A stretch of DNA of 42,586 bases from Flexilinea sp. Lineage in GTDB: Bacteria > Chloroflexota > Anaerolineae > Anaerolineales > Anaerolineaceae. This document shows, piece by piece, positions 22,463-31,281 of this stretch. The notes under the pieces were generated by a model that had not been told where the DNA came from, did no database searches, and was given only the letters and a program-made list of their open reading frames with translations. A program made the position numbers and the translations under genes. The stretch is taken from NCBI GenBank assembly GCA_017432685.1, contig JAFRIR010000087.1, positions 1-42,586 of the forward strand, read 5' to 3'. The number at the start of each line of letters is the position of its first letter. Within the stretch, counting starts at the first letter, position 1.

Positions 22463-22908
22463 AATGTTATCTTCCTTCGAATGAAACAGTAATCCATCTC
22501 ATCTATGATATTATAACAAAATTAATTCTGAAAATAATTCATTTGCATTGGCACAGAATTACTCAGTCTTCAGGGATCGGTGTTTTCCGCGTAGTCTTCC
22601 AGCCAGTGAAAAGCACCGGTTTTGTATTTTTTAATTATCAGGATGCTCCTTTTGACCATACTATATCTCTAAATACAATTATACTATTTCAGAAAACAAC
22701 TTTTCTCCCGGGCAGGGATTTTTGGATTTGACAATCTGGAACATCCCTAAATTTAGTAGCAAACGGTACCAAGGTAAAATGTCCCTGAAGTAAAAAACGA
22801 TTACCATCATAGCTATAATCATTTTTTGAATCCTATTTTATTTGGGATGTTTTCGACCTATTGATTTTCAATATAATTCCGTGTAAAATATATACAGGGA
22901 GGAAGAAA
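22463..22908. other. Intergenic stretch with one dispersed repeat
   Basis: No gene seen. It includes the TTTGACAATCTGGAACA repeat (22712-22747) and AT-rich DNA before the nuclease gene, with a possible extended -10 (TGTAAAAT near 22883). Confidence 0.45.
22712..22747 (+). repeat. Dispersed repeat, TTTGACAATCTGGAACA family
   Basis: GCAGGGATTTTTGGA then TTTGACAATCTGGAACATCCC, matching 16895-16930 almost base for base. Confidence 0.65.
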
Positions 22909-23730
22909 ATGGCTGAACGAAAGACAATTGACGAATTGACATTAATGGACGATTATATGTTTGCGGCTGTGTTTGAGAACACAAATTTTCTTCGCCCGCT
23001 GCTGGAATTTATTCTGAAAATAAAAATTGCTGAAATCAAACTGGTTGAACCGCAGCGCTCTGAGAAACAGGGGTATCATTCCAAAGGGATACGGCTGGAT
23101 CTTTATGTCGTCGATGAAAATGGGACGATTTACAATGTGGAAGTCCAGACCTATACCGAAGGTGCACTTCCGAAACGTATGCGTTATTATCAATCTGTTG
23201 TGGACATCAGTATTCTGAGTCCCGGCAGCGATTACAGTCAGCTGCGGAAGTCGTTCATCATTTTCATCTGTAATTACGATCCGTTTGAAAGAGACCGCTA
23301 TATTTACACATTCGAAAACACCTGCCGGGAAGAACCGGATTTGACGTTTGGCGATGACAGTTTCAAAGTTGTAGTCAATACGAAGGGATCCAGAGGAGAA
23401 ATCAGCGCTGAACTGAAGGAAATTTTGACCTATTTGGATAACGAATCCGTTACCGGTCCGATCAGCAGAGAATTGGACGAAGCTGTCAATTCGGTTAAGT
23501 CCAGCGAGGAAAGGAGATTGGAATATATGAGACTCACACTTCGTGATAATGAGATGATTGCAAAAGGGCGACAGGAAGGGCGACAAGAAGGGCGACAAGA
23601 AGGGCGACAGGAAGAGCAAATTTCTTCTATTCGAAATTTGATGGACACATTGAAACTTACTGCACAGCAGGCAATGGATGCCCTCAAAATTTCAGAATCT
23701 GATCAGCAGCGCTATCTTTCTTTACTGTAA
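22909..23730 (+). CDS. Rpn-family PD-(D/E)XK nuclease / putative transposase
   Basis: 273 residues from ATG 22909 (GGGAGGAAG upstream). The PDDEXK_2 pattern (PF12784) is clear: LTMDDYMFAAVFENTNFLRPLLEFIL-type start, GIRLDLYVVDENGTIYNVEVQT with the D...E-x-Q core, and MRYYQSVVDISILSPGSDYSQL. A GRQEGRQEGRQEGRQEE run (about 223-239) is encoded by four 12-base tandem repeats at 23568-23615. Rpn proteins are DNA endonucleases that promote RecA-independent recombination; slipping in the 12-base repeats would change length without frameshift. The frame continues past the stop into a related remnant. Confidence 0.88.
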   Translation: MAERKTIDELTLMDDYMFAAVFENTNFLRPLLEFILKIKIAEIKLVEPQRSEKQGYHSKGIRLDLYVVDENGTIYNVEVQTYTEGALPKRMRYYQSVVDISILSPGSDYSQLRKSFIIFICNYDPFERDRYIYTFENTCREEPDLTFGDDSFKVVVNTKGSRGEISAELKEILTYLDNESVTGPISRELDEAVNSVKSSEERRLEYMRLTLRDNEMIAKGRQEGRQEGRQEGRQEEQISSIRNLMDTLKLTAQQAMDALKISESDQQRYLSLL

Positions 23731-24078
23731 TACCGGGACGGTTATCATCGCCGCTACGCATTTCTGATCGACCGGATTCGGCATTACCAGTCAATCGGCT
23801 TACCGATTGAAGAGGCCGTTGACAAAGCGATCACAGATTTAGCGGAAGATTCAGTAATAAAGCCGTTTATCATCAAAAATAAAGCGGAGGTGAAACGTAT
23901 GTGCATCACAGAATATGACCAGGTCCGTACTATGAATATGTTCAAAGAAGAAGGACTTGAAGAAGGAATTGAAATTGGTCAATTCAAGGCACTTGCCAAT
24001 CTCGCAGAGAAGAAAATTATCACAGTCGAACAAGCTGCCGAAGAAGCCGGGATTTCACCAAACTGGTCACCGTTATGA
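23731..24078 (+). pseudogene. C-terminal remnant of another Rpn/transposase-like gene
   Basis: Directly after the TAA of the nuclease gene, and in the same frame, the sequence reads YRDGYHRRYAFLIDRIRHYQ, then IGLPIEEAVDKAITDLAED, PFIIKNKAEVKRMCITEYDQ, and FKEEGLEEGIEIG. This is the C-terminal section of the longer PD-(D/E)XK transposase family (the HKAEVK-M-LTEYDE type). Its N-terminal nuclease half is absent. Either the two were joined by recombination or this is the decayed end of a tandem copy. Confidence 0.7.
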
Positions 24079-24185
24079 TCAAGGTCTGTGAGATGGAAGA
24101 GAACAATAAAAAACTGGCTGCCATGAACAGTTCCAAACGCTGACATGGACCGGCAAAGGCTGATTTGCCGGAGAAAACGTAAGAG

Positions 24186-25097
24186 ATGAACCCGATATTA
24201 CAATTTGCCATCAAAGAAATGGATGAAAGATATGCCGAGCTGGAAGCAAGGTCGGAGGCAGACCACCGCATTCCTGACGGTGTCGAAGAATTTTTGGATG
24301 TGCCGTTTCAGGGGGCGGGAGACAGCCCGCTGGCAGTGGACATTTTCCGTCCGAAAGGCCGGAACTTCGCCCCGCTGCCCGTTGTGATCATGGTCCACGG
24401 GGGCGGACTGGTGGTAGGCACCCGCAAGCTCTCCCGGACCTTCTGTGAAAATCTTGCCGAACGAGGCTTTCTGGTGTTTGCACCCGAATACCGCCGGGTA
24501 CCGGAGGCGGACGCGGTCGGGGAGATCGGGGACGTTTACGCGGCTTTTACGTTCATAGCCGACGTGATCAGGCAATACGGGGGCGATCCCGAGCGGATCG
24601 CGATCGTATCGGAAAGCGCCGGTTCCTTTTTGTCTCTTTACACTGCAGCAGCCACAACCTCTCCCGTTTTGCGGGAGACCTTCGGCCTTTCGCCTGTGTC
24701 ACCCCTTCGTGTCCGTGCCCTGGCATGCTTCAGCGGCTTTTATTACACCGCGCGGAAGGATGCTGCCGGACTGCTATACGCAAAGAATATCTACGGCGAA
24801 AGGAAAAAGGATCCCGCCTTTATGCAGTTCATGGATCCGGAATATGCCGAGGTGATGAACGCCCTCCCGCCCCTTTTTATCGTCGGGAGCGACGCGGATT
24901 TCCTGAAGTCTTATACAAAAGACTACGCGGAAGCGCTGCGCCGGGCGGGACATCCCTGCAAGCTGGTCTACTACACCGACAATAAAGAACTGACCCACGC
25001 CTTCCCTGCCCTGAAGCCCGAACTGCCGGAGAGCCGGGACGTCCTGGACAAGCTGGTGGAATGGGTTTTGGAAATCTGCGGTCCGCGTTTTTCCTGA
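24186..25097 (+). CDS. HSL-family esterase (alpha/beta hydrolase fold-3)
   Basis: 303 residues, no signal peptide. Oxyanion motif VHGGGLVVG (H71-G74), nucleophile elbow SESAGS with Ser144 (usual form GDSAG), acid D236 or D238 in FIVGSDADFL, base H271 in ELTHAFP. This is the Aes/LipH-type carboxylesterase layout and length. It hydrolyses short acyl esters in the family; the substrate here is unknown. The start ATG 24186 has only a weak upstream AAGAG. It stands alone and converges on the kinase gene. Confidence 0.88.
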   Translation: MNPILQFAIKEMDERYAELEARSEADHRIPDGVEEFLDVPFQGAGDSPLAVDIFRPKGRNFAPLPVVIMVHGGGLVVGTRKLSRTFCENLAERGFLVFAPEYRRVPEADAVGEIGDVYAAFTFIADVIRQYGGDPERIAIVSESAGSFLSLYTAAATTSPVLRETFGLSPVSPLRVRALACFSGFYYTARKDAAGLLYAKNIYGERKKDPAFMQFMDPEYAEVMNALPPLFIVGSDADFLKSYTKDYAEALRRAGHPCKLVYYTDNKELTHAFPALKPELPESRDVLDKLVEWVLEICGPRFS

Positions 25098-25128
25098 TAA
25101 ACTACAGGGTAACCCATGCAGGTACCCT

Positions 25129-26433
25129 TTATTCTGAAGTGTTCACCGGACTGTCCGGGATCGTCACCGTTACAACGGTTCCCCCGCCTTCATTGGGCGT
25201 GATCGTCAGGCTTCCGCCGCACATGAGTTCAAGCCTTTGCTGAATGTTGTCCAGTGCGATATGTACCTCGCTGTTATCGGCAGTGTCAAAACCACGGCCG
25301 TCGTCTGCCACAATGATCTCGCTGGCAGATTCCGTTTTCTGCGTTCGGATGGAAATGTGAAACGGACCGGCATAGGGATCCCGTCCATGCTTGACGGCAT
25401 TTTCGACAATGGGCTGCAATGTCAGCGGCGGCACGCGGAACATGGTATGCGGGGTGTCGTACTCGACGATCAGGCTGTCCTCATATTGAGCCTGCTCTAC
25501 GGCAAGATAGGCACGGGTATGTTCCAATTCCATCGTGAATGGGATCGGTTCGGCGCTTGCAATTGCGGTGAAGTTTTTGCGCAGGTAGGTGGTAAAGTCC
25601 ATGATGACCTGACGCGCCAGTTTCGGATCCTGATCGCAGAGACAATAGATGCTGGTCATGGTGTTGTAAATGAAGTGAGGCCGCATTTGCAGCACCATGA
25701 TGCTGGCACGCTGCCCGGCGATTTTCTGCTGATGCAGTGCGATTTCCCGCTGGTGGCTCAGATCCTGCTCGATCTGATCGGAGAGGATGATGCCGTACAT
25801 GGACAGACCGGAGAGAACGAGGCTGATATCGATGAGCGGGAAGACATCGGCAAACATCTGAATGATCAGAGAAACTGTCATCGGCACCATGGCGATGATA
25901 AAGCTCATATAGATTCTGTGTGGAAGCTGCTTTCGCCGCTGTATCGTACCGGCAGCATTGAGTGTCATGATCGCAACCAATGGCAGCAGGAAAAGCGGGT
26001 ACAGGGGACCGCGATGAAACTGGCCGTCTGCTTTGTCATATGTAAAACCGTCGATGAAAAAGGCGCTGATAAGCAGACAAAAATAGATTACCCACAGGAT
26101 GAGCACATTTTGAAAGAGTTTGCTTGAGCGAATTTTTTCTCCGGAACAGTGAAGCAGATAAACCGTCAGCATAGGCAGCGGTATTGACAGCGGCAGGCAT
26201 TCCAGAGCCTGTAAAAATTGTATTTCATTCGTTTTGCCGGGAAAATACCACAGGATCATTTCGGCAAGGCAGACAGCGCAGCTCACCAGCAGAACAGAAA
26301 AAAAGCGCACAAAGAAGCGCCTGCTCCAGCGGTCGAGACCGGGAACAACAGTAGTGAACCAAATGCCCATAGCGCTCAACAGCGTTGCCGCACCGAGCAT
26401 AAACCAGTAGAAGGTATTTGCCAGGCTATTCAC
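25129..26433 (-). CDS. LytS-like membrane sensor histidine kinase
   Basis: 434 residues from GTG 26433. Six to seven membrane helices cover residues 8-220. A His_kinase domain (PF06580) has LQMRPHFIYNTM (H253), and the ATPase part has PIVENAVKHG (N box) and DDGRGFD (G1). No PAS or HAMP domain is seen. It overlaps the upstream regulator gene by eight bases, so the two form one transcript. The regulator is its likely partner although it lacks the usual LytTR output domain. Confidence 0.88.
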   Translation of the reverse strand: MNSLANTFYWFMLGAATLLSAMGIWFTTVVPGLDRWSRRFFVRFFSVLLVSCAVCLAEMILWYFPGKTNEIQFLQALECLPLSIPLPMLTVYLLHCSGEKIRSSKLFQNVLILWVIYFCLLISAFFIDGFTYDKADGQFHRGPLYPLFLLPLVAIMTLNAAGTIQRRKQLPHRIYMSFIIAMVPMTVSLIIQMFADVFPLIDISLVLSGLSMYGIILSDQIEQDLSHQREIALHQQKIAGQRASIMVLQMRPHFIYNTMTSIYCLCDQDPKLARQVIMDFTTYLRKNFTAIASAEPIPFTMELEHTRAYLAVEQAQYEDSLIVEYDTPHTMFRVPPLTLQPIVENAVKHGRDPYAGPFHISIRTQKTESASEIIVADDGRGFDTADNSEVHIALDNIQQRLELMCGGSLTITPNEGGGTVVTVTIPDSPVNTSE

Positions 26434-27031
26434 TTAAAGCCCCCCCCCCGACAGGGAACGGATAGCGCAGCCTTTTCAGCTGCTCCTTTACGTTCTCCGG
26501 TGTCATCGGTTTGAGAATAAATCCGCTGGCCTCGGTTTTCCATGCCTCGAGTGAATAGTCGGCATATGCGGTCAGGAACACGATGTTCGTGCGGGGATTG
26601 ATTTCTGTCAGCCTCCGGCAAAGATCCAGCCCGCTCGCCGTTCCCAATTCGATGTCCAGAACAGCCAGTGCGATCTGATTTGCTTTTGCATATTCGATTG
26701 CCTCTGAAGGCCAGATAAACCCGGTGATCGCTGCATTCGGCAGTACCTCTTCGAGAACGGAAAGGCACTCAGTGAGGATGACCCTGCTGTCGTCTACTAT
26801 GATGACATTTGGACATTCATCGCTCTGATCCGCGAGACTGAACAGAGTGTTGGCGTCCACCCCGAGACAATTGGCGAGGCGATTGATCGTCGCCGCGTTC
26901 GGCAGACGGGAGCCGTTTTCCCAGCGGGCGATGGTGGAATGGTTGACAAACAGCAGCTGTCCGAGTTGTTTCTGTGAAATTCCTTTTTCCTCCCGCAGCT
27001 TCCGCAGCGTTTCAGCAAATATCGTGTCCAA
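26426..27031 (-). CDS. XRE helix-turn-helix fused to a response-regulator receiver domain
   Basis: 201 residues. Residues 9-62 are an XRE/Cro HTH (ISQKQLGQLLFVNHSTIARWENG). Residues 73-190 are a CheY-like receiver with acidic pair D80/D81, phosphoacceptor D126 (ALAVLDIELG), T154 and K174 (FILKPMTPEN). The DNA-binding domain is N-terminal, the reverse of most response regulators. The coding strand holds a run of ten G at 26440-26449, eight codons before the stop. Partner of the kinase gene that overlaps it. Start ATG at 27031 with AGGGAGGATG upstream. Confidence 0.88.
   Translation of the reverse strand: MDTIFAETLRKLREEKGISQKQLGQLLFVNHSTIARWENGSRLPNAATINRLANCLGVDANTLFSLADQSDECPNVIIVDDSRVILTECLSVLEEVLPNAAITGFIWPSEAIEYAKANQIALAVLDIELGTASGLDLCRRLTEINPRTNIVFLTAYADYSLEAWKTEASGFILKPMTPENVKEQLKRLRYPFPVGGGALSE
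26440..26449 (-). repeat. Ten-base G tract at the regulator/kinase junction
   Basis: Ten C on the plus strand. By hand: with ten G the regulator ends GGGALSE; with nine it ends GGGL and stops just before the kinase GTG; with eleven it ends GGGGFK and stops overlapping that GTG. So slippage would alter only the last residues and the coupling distance to the kinase start. Confidence 0.85.
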
Positions 27032-27101
27032 CTATACATCCTCCCTGTTATTAATATAATCCAGCCCGGAATTAAAAACAATCAGAATTGGCTAATTCAG
27101 G

Positions 27102-27120
27102 TTTGACAATCTGGAACATT
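27102..27120 (+). repeat. Dispersed repeat, TTTGACAATCTGGAACA family (short copy)
   Basis: TTTGACAATCTGGAACATT matches the core of 16895-16930; the GGGATTTTTGGA part is missing. Confidence 0.55.
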
Positions 27121-27182
27121 CTCATGACAGTGGCTTGAAAAGACATTAGAATCTTTGATGTGAGGGAAGCTTTAAGGAGTTT

Positions 27183-27752
27183 ATGCTGATGAATATAAGA
27201 TTCAAGAATAAATCAAAAATCATCGATGTCCTGGTCACTGTCGCAGGCGGTTTTCTCTCTGTGGGGATGGTGATCTACGGTGTATTTTATTTAGGAGTGC
27301 GTGAAACATGGCCGGAACTGGTGCTCAACCTGTTTTACATCGCATCTCTGGTGATGATGGCCATGTACTTTTTCAAATACAAAATCACCACCATGCAGTT
27401 CAATTACTGGTGCTCTTTGTGTGTGGGCGCCACAGTACTGCTCCGCGATATTCTTTTCGCTCCTCCGCTGGAATATTATGCGATCCACCTTGCCTGTCTT
27501 ACAATATCGGTGCTGCTGGTCCTGATGCTCACCTACTTTTACGCCCGCAAGGAGTGGCAAACCTACTCAAAGCGCAACCTGTGGATGATCTGCATCATCG
27601 ACACGGTGATCGCAGCGCTTTACACCCTTGATATCAAGCTTGAACCCGGAAACCAGTACACCAACTATCTGATGACAGAAATCTGGATCCGCCCCACGAT
27701 TACTTATGGTCTGGTGGCATGCTTTATTTCGGAGAAAGAGGAATATAATTAA
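27183..27752 (+). CDS. Five-helix membrane protein of unknown function
   Basis: 189 residues with about five hydrophobic segments (near residues 15-37, 45-65, 75-95, 100-120, 133-152). AAGGAGTTT precedes ATG 27183; the in-frame ATG 27189 is an alternative. No family recognised. The dipeptidase gene begins seven bases after its stop, so they are probably co-transcribed. It diverges from the XRE-REC/kinase operon across a 150-base gap, so it may be a target of that system; that is a guess. Confidence 0.65.
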   Translation: MLMNIRFKNKSKIIDVLVTVAGGFLSVGMVIYGVFYLGVRETWPELVLNLFYIASLVMMAMYFFKYKITTMQFNYWCSLCVGATVLLRDILFAPPLEYYAIHLACLTISVLLVLMLTYFYARKEWQTYSKRNLWMICIIDTVIAALYTLDIKLEPGNQYTNYLMTEIWIRPTITYGLVACFISEKEEYN

Positions 27753-27759
27753 ATTGCAT

Positions 27760-29049
27760 ATGCTGACAGAATTTCAGAAAGATTTCCTCTCGAAAATTAT
27801 CAGTGTGCCATCAGTTGGCGGTACACCTGCAGAAAACGCACCGTACGGCAAAAAGGCCAGAGAAGTACTGGATCTGTTTCTTTCCGAAGCAGCTGAATTT
27901 GGTTTCAGAACCGGAATTGTCGGGAACAGAGCCGGATGGGTGGAATTCGGAAAAGGGGAGAAACTGATCGGCATCATCTGCCACCTTGACGTTGTGCCTG
28001 TTTCTGATGGCTGGAACAGTGATCCGTTTCAGCTTTCGATCATTGAAGATCAAACGGATGGTGAAGTAATGGTTGCCCGGGGAATTGTAGATGACAAAGG
28101 CCCTGCCTGTGCAGCTTTTTTCGCCATGAAAGAACTTCTTGATGAAAACCGTGAACCGGAAAACAGCAGGATCCGGCTGATTCTTGGCACAGATGAAGAA
28201 CGCACCTGTTCCTGCATTCAATACTATGCCGCTCACAGTGAGATTCCGGATTTTGCGATCACACCGGATTCAATTTTTCCCGTAATATTCAGTGAGAAGC
28301 GCATTTTGCAGCTCAGGATGATCGGAAACAATCACAACGGTCTTGAAGCACACGGCGGCAGCGCCGTCAACATCGTTCCGTCCATTGCCTGGTGTGTCAT
28401 CAACGGAAACAGGATCCAAACGGAAGGCAAAGCTGCCCATGCTTCCAAGCCGGAACTGGGGGTAAACGCAATAGAACTGCTGTCTCAGGCTATGGAAAGA
28501 TCCGGGATCGATATATCTATTTATCCGATAATAAGGTTTATTAATGATTTCAAAAAGAGCGAATTTACCGGATGCAATGTAACGGATGAATCCGGAAGCC
28601 TTACATATAATATTGGTATTCTCAATACGAATGAAGCTGCCTGTGAGCTGAGGATTGATTTCAGAGTACCGGCAACGGCGAATGCAGACAGTTTGATCCA
28701 AACGATCGAAACAAAAGCAATGGACTACGGTCTCCGGACAGAGGTGACACTGAATCTTGCGCCGTTAATGATCCCGAAAAACTCTCCGGAAGTCAGGAAA
28801 CTAACCGAAATATGGGTAAGGCATATGGATCAGTTTACCGGTTTTCGGGAGGAATACAGAAAAATTCACGCAGAGCCGAAAGCGGTAGGTGTCGGCACCT
28901 ATGCCCGTCATATTCCCAATACTGTTGCTTTTGGCATTCAGGCTCCATGGCAGGTCGATCAATGTCATCAGGCAAATGAACACGCCGCTGTGAAAGATTT
29001 TCTGCAATGGAAGGAAATAATCAGGGAATTTATCCTGATGAATGAATGA
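27760..29049 (+). CDS. M20-family dipeptidase (PepV/Sapep type)
   Basis: About 429 residues from ATG 27760; TTG 27754 in frame is possible and neither has a well-spaced ribosome site. Metal and catalytic motifs of M20 are in order: IICHLDVVPVSDGW (His, Asp), ARGIVDDKGP (bridging Asp), ILGTDEERTC (catalytic Glu pair), and a late GVGTYARHIPN and HQANEH for the last ligands. Length and the VDDKGP/TDEE forms fit the PepV/Sapep group, which cleaves dipeptides with two metal ions in the cytoplasm. Confidence 0.88.
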   Translation: MLTEFQKDFLSKIISVPSVGGTPAENAPYGKKAREVLDLFLSEAAEFGFRTGIVGNRAGWVEFGKGEKLIGIICHLDVVPVSDGWNSDPFQLSIIEDQTDGEVMVARGIVDDKGPACAAFFAMKELLDENREPENSRIRLILGTDEERTCSCIQYYAAHSEIPDFAITPDSIFPVIFSEKRILQLRMIGNNHNGLEAHGGSAVNIVPSIAWCVINGNRIQTEGKAAHASKPELGVNAIELLSQAMERSGIDISIYPIIRFINDFKKSEFTGCNVTDESGSLTYNIGILNTNEAACELRIDFRVPATANADSLIQTIETKAMDYGLRTEVTLNLAPLMIPKNSPEVRKLTEIWVRHMDQFTGFREEYRKIHAEPKAVGVGTYARHIPNTVAFGIQAPWQVDQCHQANEHAAVKDFLQWKEIIREFILMNE

Positions 29050-29065
29050 GTGAAGAATAAACGTA

Positions 29066-29110
29066 ACTGTTCAGAAACTCGCGACGCATCACGAGATACA
29101 GCCCTGCTGT
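29066..29110. repeat. Dispersed repeat, ACTGTTCAGAA family
   Basis: Matches 12511-12557 (ACTGTTCAGAA ... CACGA ... TACAGCCCTGCTG). It directly follows the dipeptidase stop. Confidence 0.55.
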
Positions 29111-29184
29111 GCGGGCTTCGCCGCAGCATCAGAGCAGTCTCCGTGTGCTCCCTTCTGAATAGATACGAATCAACAATTAAGGAC

Positions 29185-29306
29185 ACCTCTAAAAACTTCC
29201 GGGCGGGGGTATGGGGGCGGCAGCCCCCGGAAACCTCCCGCGGAGATTCAGAGAATAAATTCTCTGAATCTCCGCGGGACAGAAAGGAATCGTTGTTTTT
29301 AGAGGT
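29185..29306. mobile_element. MITE-like element with 12-bp terminal inverted repeats
   Basis: ACCTCTAAAAAC (29185-29196) and its exact complement GTTTTTAGAGGT (29295-29306) bound 122 bases without a gene. Inside are a G-rich hairpin (GGGGGC-GGCA-GCCCCC) and a perfect 20-bp palindrome (29236-29255 with 29260-29279, TAAA loop). A shorter relative lies at 36282-36348 and a solo end at 9825-9836. No clear target duplication is visible. The element sits at the 3' end of the following gene and could serve as its terminator. Confidence 0.75.
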
Positions 29307-29314
29307 TCTCTAAA

Positions 29315-30994
29315 TTATTTAAAACTCAGTTTTCTGACAAGCGCCTTCTTCCTGAAAAAGGAAATACCGTAACAAATAACCGAGTTATACCCCTGAAAGC
29401 CTCTCAGGTATTCCTTGTCAATGATCTGCTGTTTCCCTTCCAGCGCATCTTTTTCCATGTCTTCTTCTCGTTCAGATTTCTTTGTTTCAATCAACATTCC
29501 GCGCTTTTTCCGCTTTTCCCGCACATCGATATCGGACCTTCCCAGACCATTTTCCTGGTTGGACCTCACCGCATATCCGAGCCCTGAAATGATCCCTGTC
29601 ATGAAAGCGTGATAATAGTTCTCGTGATAGTCATGGTAACTGATGGTATCAAACAGGATGTCTGTCATCTTATCTGACGCCTTCTCTTCATCACCGTCCC
29701 ACAGCGCATCCATCAACTCCATCTGCTTCGAGCGGTCCATTGCAAGGCTGTCCTTAAAATACCGGACAACCGTCTCCTCAAAAATGTTCGAGATTTCCCG
29801 GTTAGGTATCCTGAGTTCTACGGCATCATCTTCAACATCAGGGGCTGCTTTGGTCAGATAGCCCGTCATCAGAAGAACGCTCCACAAATTGTTTTCGGTT
29901 TCATGAAGCGTGTCATAGGTGAGTTCATCCGAGACGGTTTGCAGGATGGTTCCGCCGTTCATCAGTGTTTCAAACTTATCGCTCACATCAAAGTCAGTTC
30001 TTTCGACAAAAGTTAGAAGAATTTTGTTGTGACTGGTGTTTTTCCAGTAATTTTTGGGTTTTGCTGTCGGATCATCCAGAAGTGCAGACAGATAGCATGC
30101 CACGTCCCAGGGGCAATAGACAGGCGTATTCCCAATAAAATATCCGTCATACCAGGAACGAATCAACTCCGCTTTGTCTTCCCGATCTGCTTGTCTAAGC
30201 ATCAAATTCACTTCATCCTGCGTAAATCCAAAATATTTCGAAAACCTGTCGTCCAGAACCGAGTATGACATGAAATTGTTTGTTCCGGTAAAAATGCTCT
30301 CCTTTGCAATCCGCAGGCATCCCGTAATCACAGCAAATTTCAGATATTCGTTTCCCTTCAGCGCTGCCTCAAACATCCCGCGAATGACGTTCAGCATCTT
30401 CGCATAATAGCGGTTGTCCTCCGAATTTTGTTCGCTTGCCTTTGCCAGCGGCACATCATATTCGTCAATCAGGAGAATCACGGGTTTCCCGTAAACAACT
30501 GACATCATGCGCATGATGGTTTTCAGTGAATCTTTGACCTCTGCAATATCAGCCTTCCTTTCAATCAGCTTCAAAAAAACCATCTTGTCATCGCGATTGA
30601 TTTTGTCACTTTCAATCATAGACTCGTGTGTTTTACACAGATCAGACAATTTCACCATAAGCGATTTATACGCATCTTCAAAAGTCAGATCCTCAACACC
30701 TTTTAGTGTCAGAAATAAAACCGGATACCGGTTCATCCATTCCGCACAGAATTCCTCATGTTTCATGATGTTCAGGTTTTCAAAGAGTTCACGGCTGTCA
30801 CCTTTTTGAATGCTGAAGAAGCTTTCCATCATGCTCATCACAAGCGTCTTGCCAAAACGCCGGGGGCGTGTAAACAGTGTTATTTCATTGTCGGTTTTGC
30901 TTACCAGGTCATAAAGCAGTTCTGTTTTATCCACATAATAACTGTGGTTTCTGCGAATCTTTTCAAAATCATCCTTGCCAACAGGAATTTTCAT
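29315..30994 (-). CDS. AAA-ATPase-like protein with C-terminal PD-(D/E)XK nuclease domain
   Basis: 559 residues. The N-terminus has the AAA-ATPase_like (PF09820) signature: FEKIRRNHSYYVDKTELLYDL, Walker A RPRRFGKT (43-50), and Walker B VILLIDEYDVPL (about 172-183). The C-terminus (about 465-555) is the PDDEXK_9 domain (PF08011): GRSDIDVREKRKKRGMLIETKK with D...E-x-K, then YLRGFQGYNSVICYGISFF. The family is widespread in gut anaerobes with many paralogues; its function is unsettled. Start ATG 30994 with GGGAGG upstream. It stands alone; its stop lies nine bases from a MITE-like element. Confidence 0.9.
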   Translation of the reverse strand: MKIPVGKDDFEKIRRNHSYYVDKTELLYDLVSKTDNEITLFTRPRRFGKTLVMSMMESFFSIQKGDSRELFENLNIMKHEEFCAEWMNRYPVLFLTLKGVEDLTFEDAYKSLMVKLSDLCKTHESMIESDKINRDDKMVFLKLIERKADIAEVKDSLKTIMRMMSVVYGKPVILLIDEYDVPLAKASEQNSEDNRYYAKMLNVIRGMFEAALKGNEYLKFAVITGCLRIAKESIFTGTNNFMSYSVLDDRFSKYFGFTQDEVNLMLRQADREDKAELIRSWYDGYFIGNTPVYCPWDVACYLSALLDDPTAKPKNYWKNTSHNKILLTFVERTDFDVSDKFETLMNGGTILQTVSDELTYDTLHETENNLWSVLLMTGYLTKAAPDVEDDAVELRIPNREISNIFEETVVRYFKDSLAMDRSKQMELMDALWDGDEEKASDKMTDILFDTISYHDYHENYYHAFMTGIISGLGYAVRSNQENGLGRSDIDVREKRKKRGMLIETKKSEREEDMEKDALEGKQQIIDKEYLRGFQGYNSVICYGISFFRKKALVRKLSFK

Positions 30995-31172
30995 GATAAC
31001 CTTGCCTCCCTTCGAGGTCTGTCAAATAAACGGACTCACTTCGTTCATTATCGTTAAGTGTAGCTGATTCCGGCCGGAAAGTCAAGAATCATATTCCATG
31101 AACAGCAAACATTTTCTTTACCGGGCATGGGCATGCCGGCGGCGACTTTCCCCAACAGGCGTGCAATTTAAA

Positions 31173-31207
31173 GATAGGGGCTGTCCTATGAAGAGACAGT
31201 CCTTATC
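31173..31207 (-). terminator. Terminator of the maltose-type ABC operon
   Basis: On the minus strand GATAAGGACTGTC and GACAGCCCCTATC pair with two G-U contacts around a 9-base loop, followed by TTT. It lies 75 bases after the ATPase stop. The 31208-31281 stretch also has a CCGGCTGCG/CGCAGCCCGG hairpin (31244-31268). Confidence 0.55.
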
Positions 31208-31281
31208 ATCAAATATTGTCTTCTTTTGCTTCAGCAGCAAACTCCGGCTGCGGCAAAACGCAGCCCGGACGCTGTTGGTTT

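Noticed and set aside
26426-26449. G10 slippage fusing regulator and kinase into one protein
   Set aside because: All three tract lengths checked by hand hit a stop codon before or at the kinase GTG.
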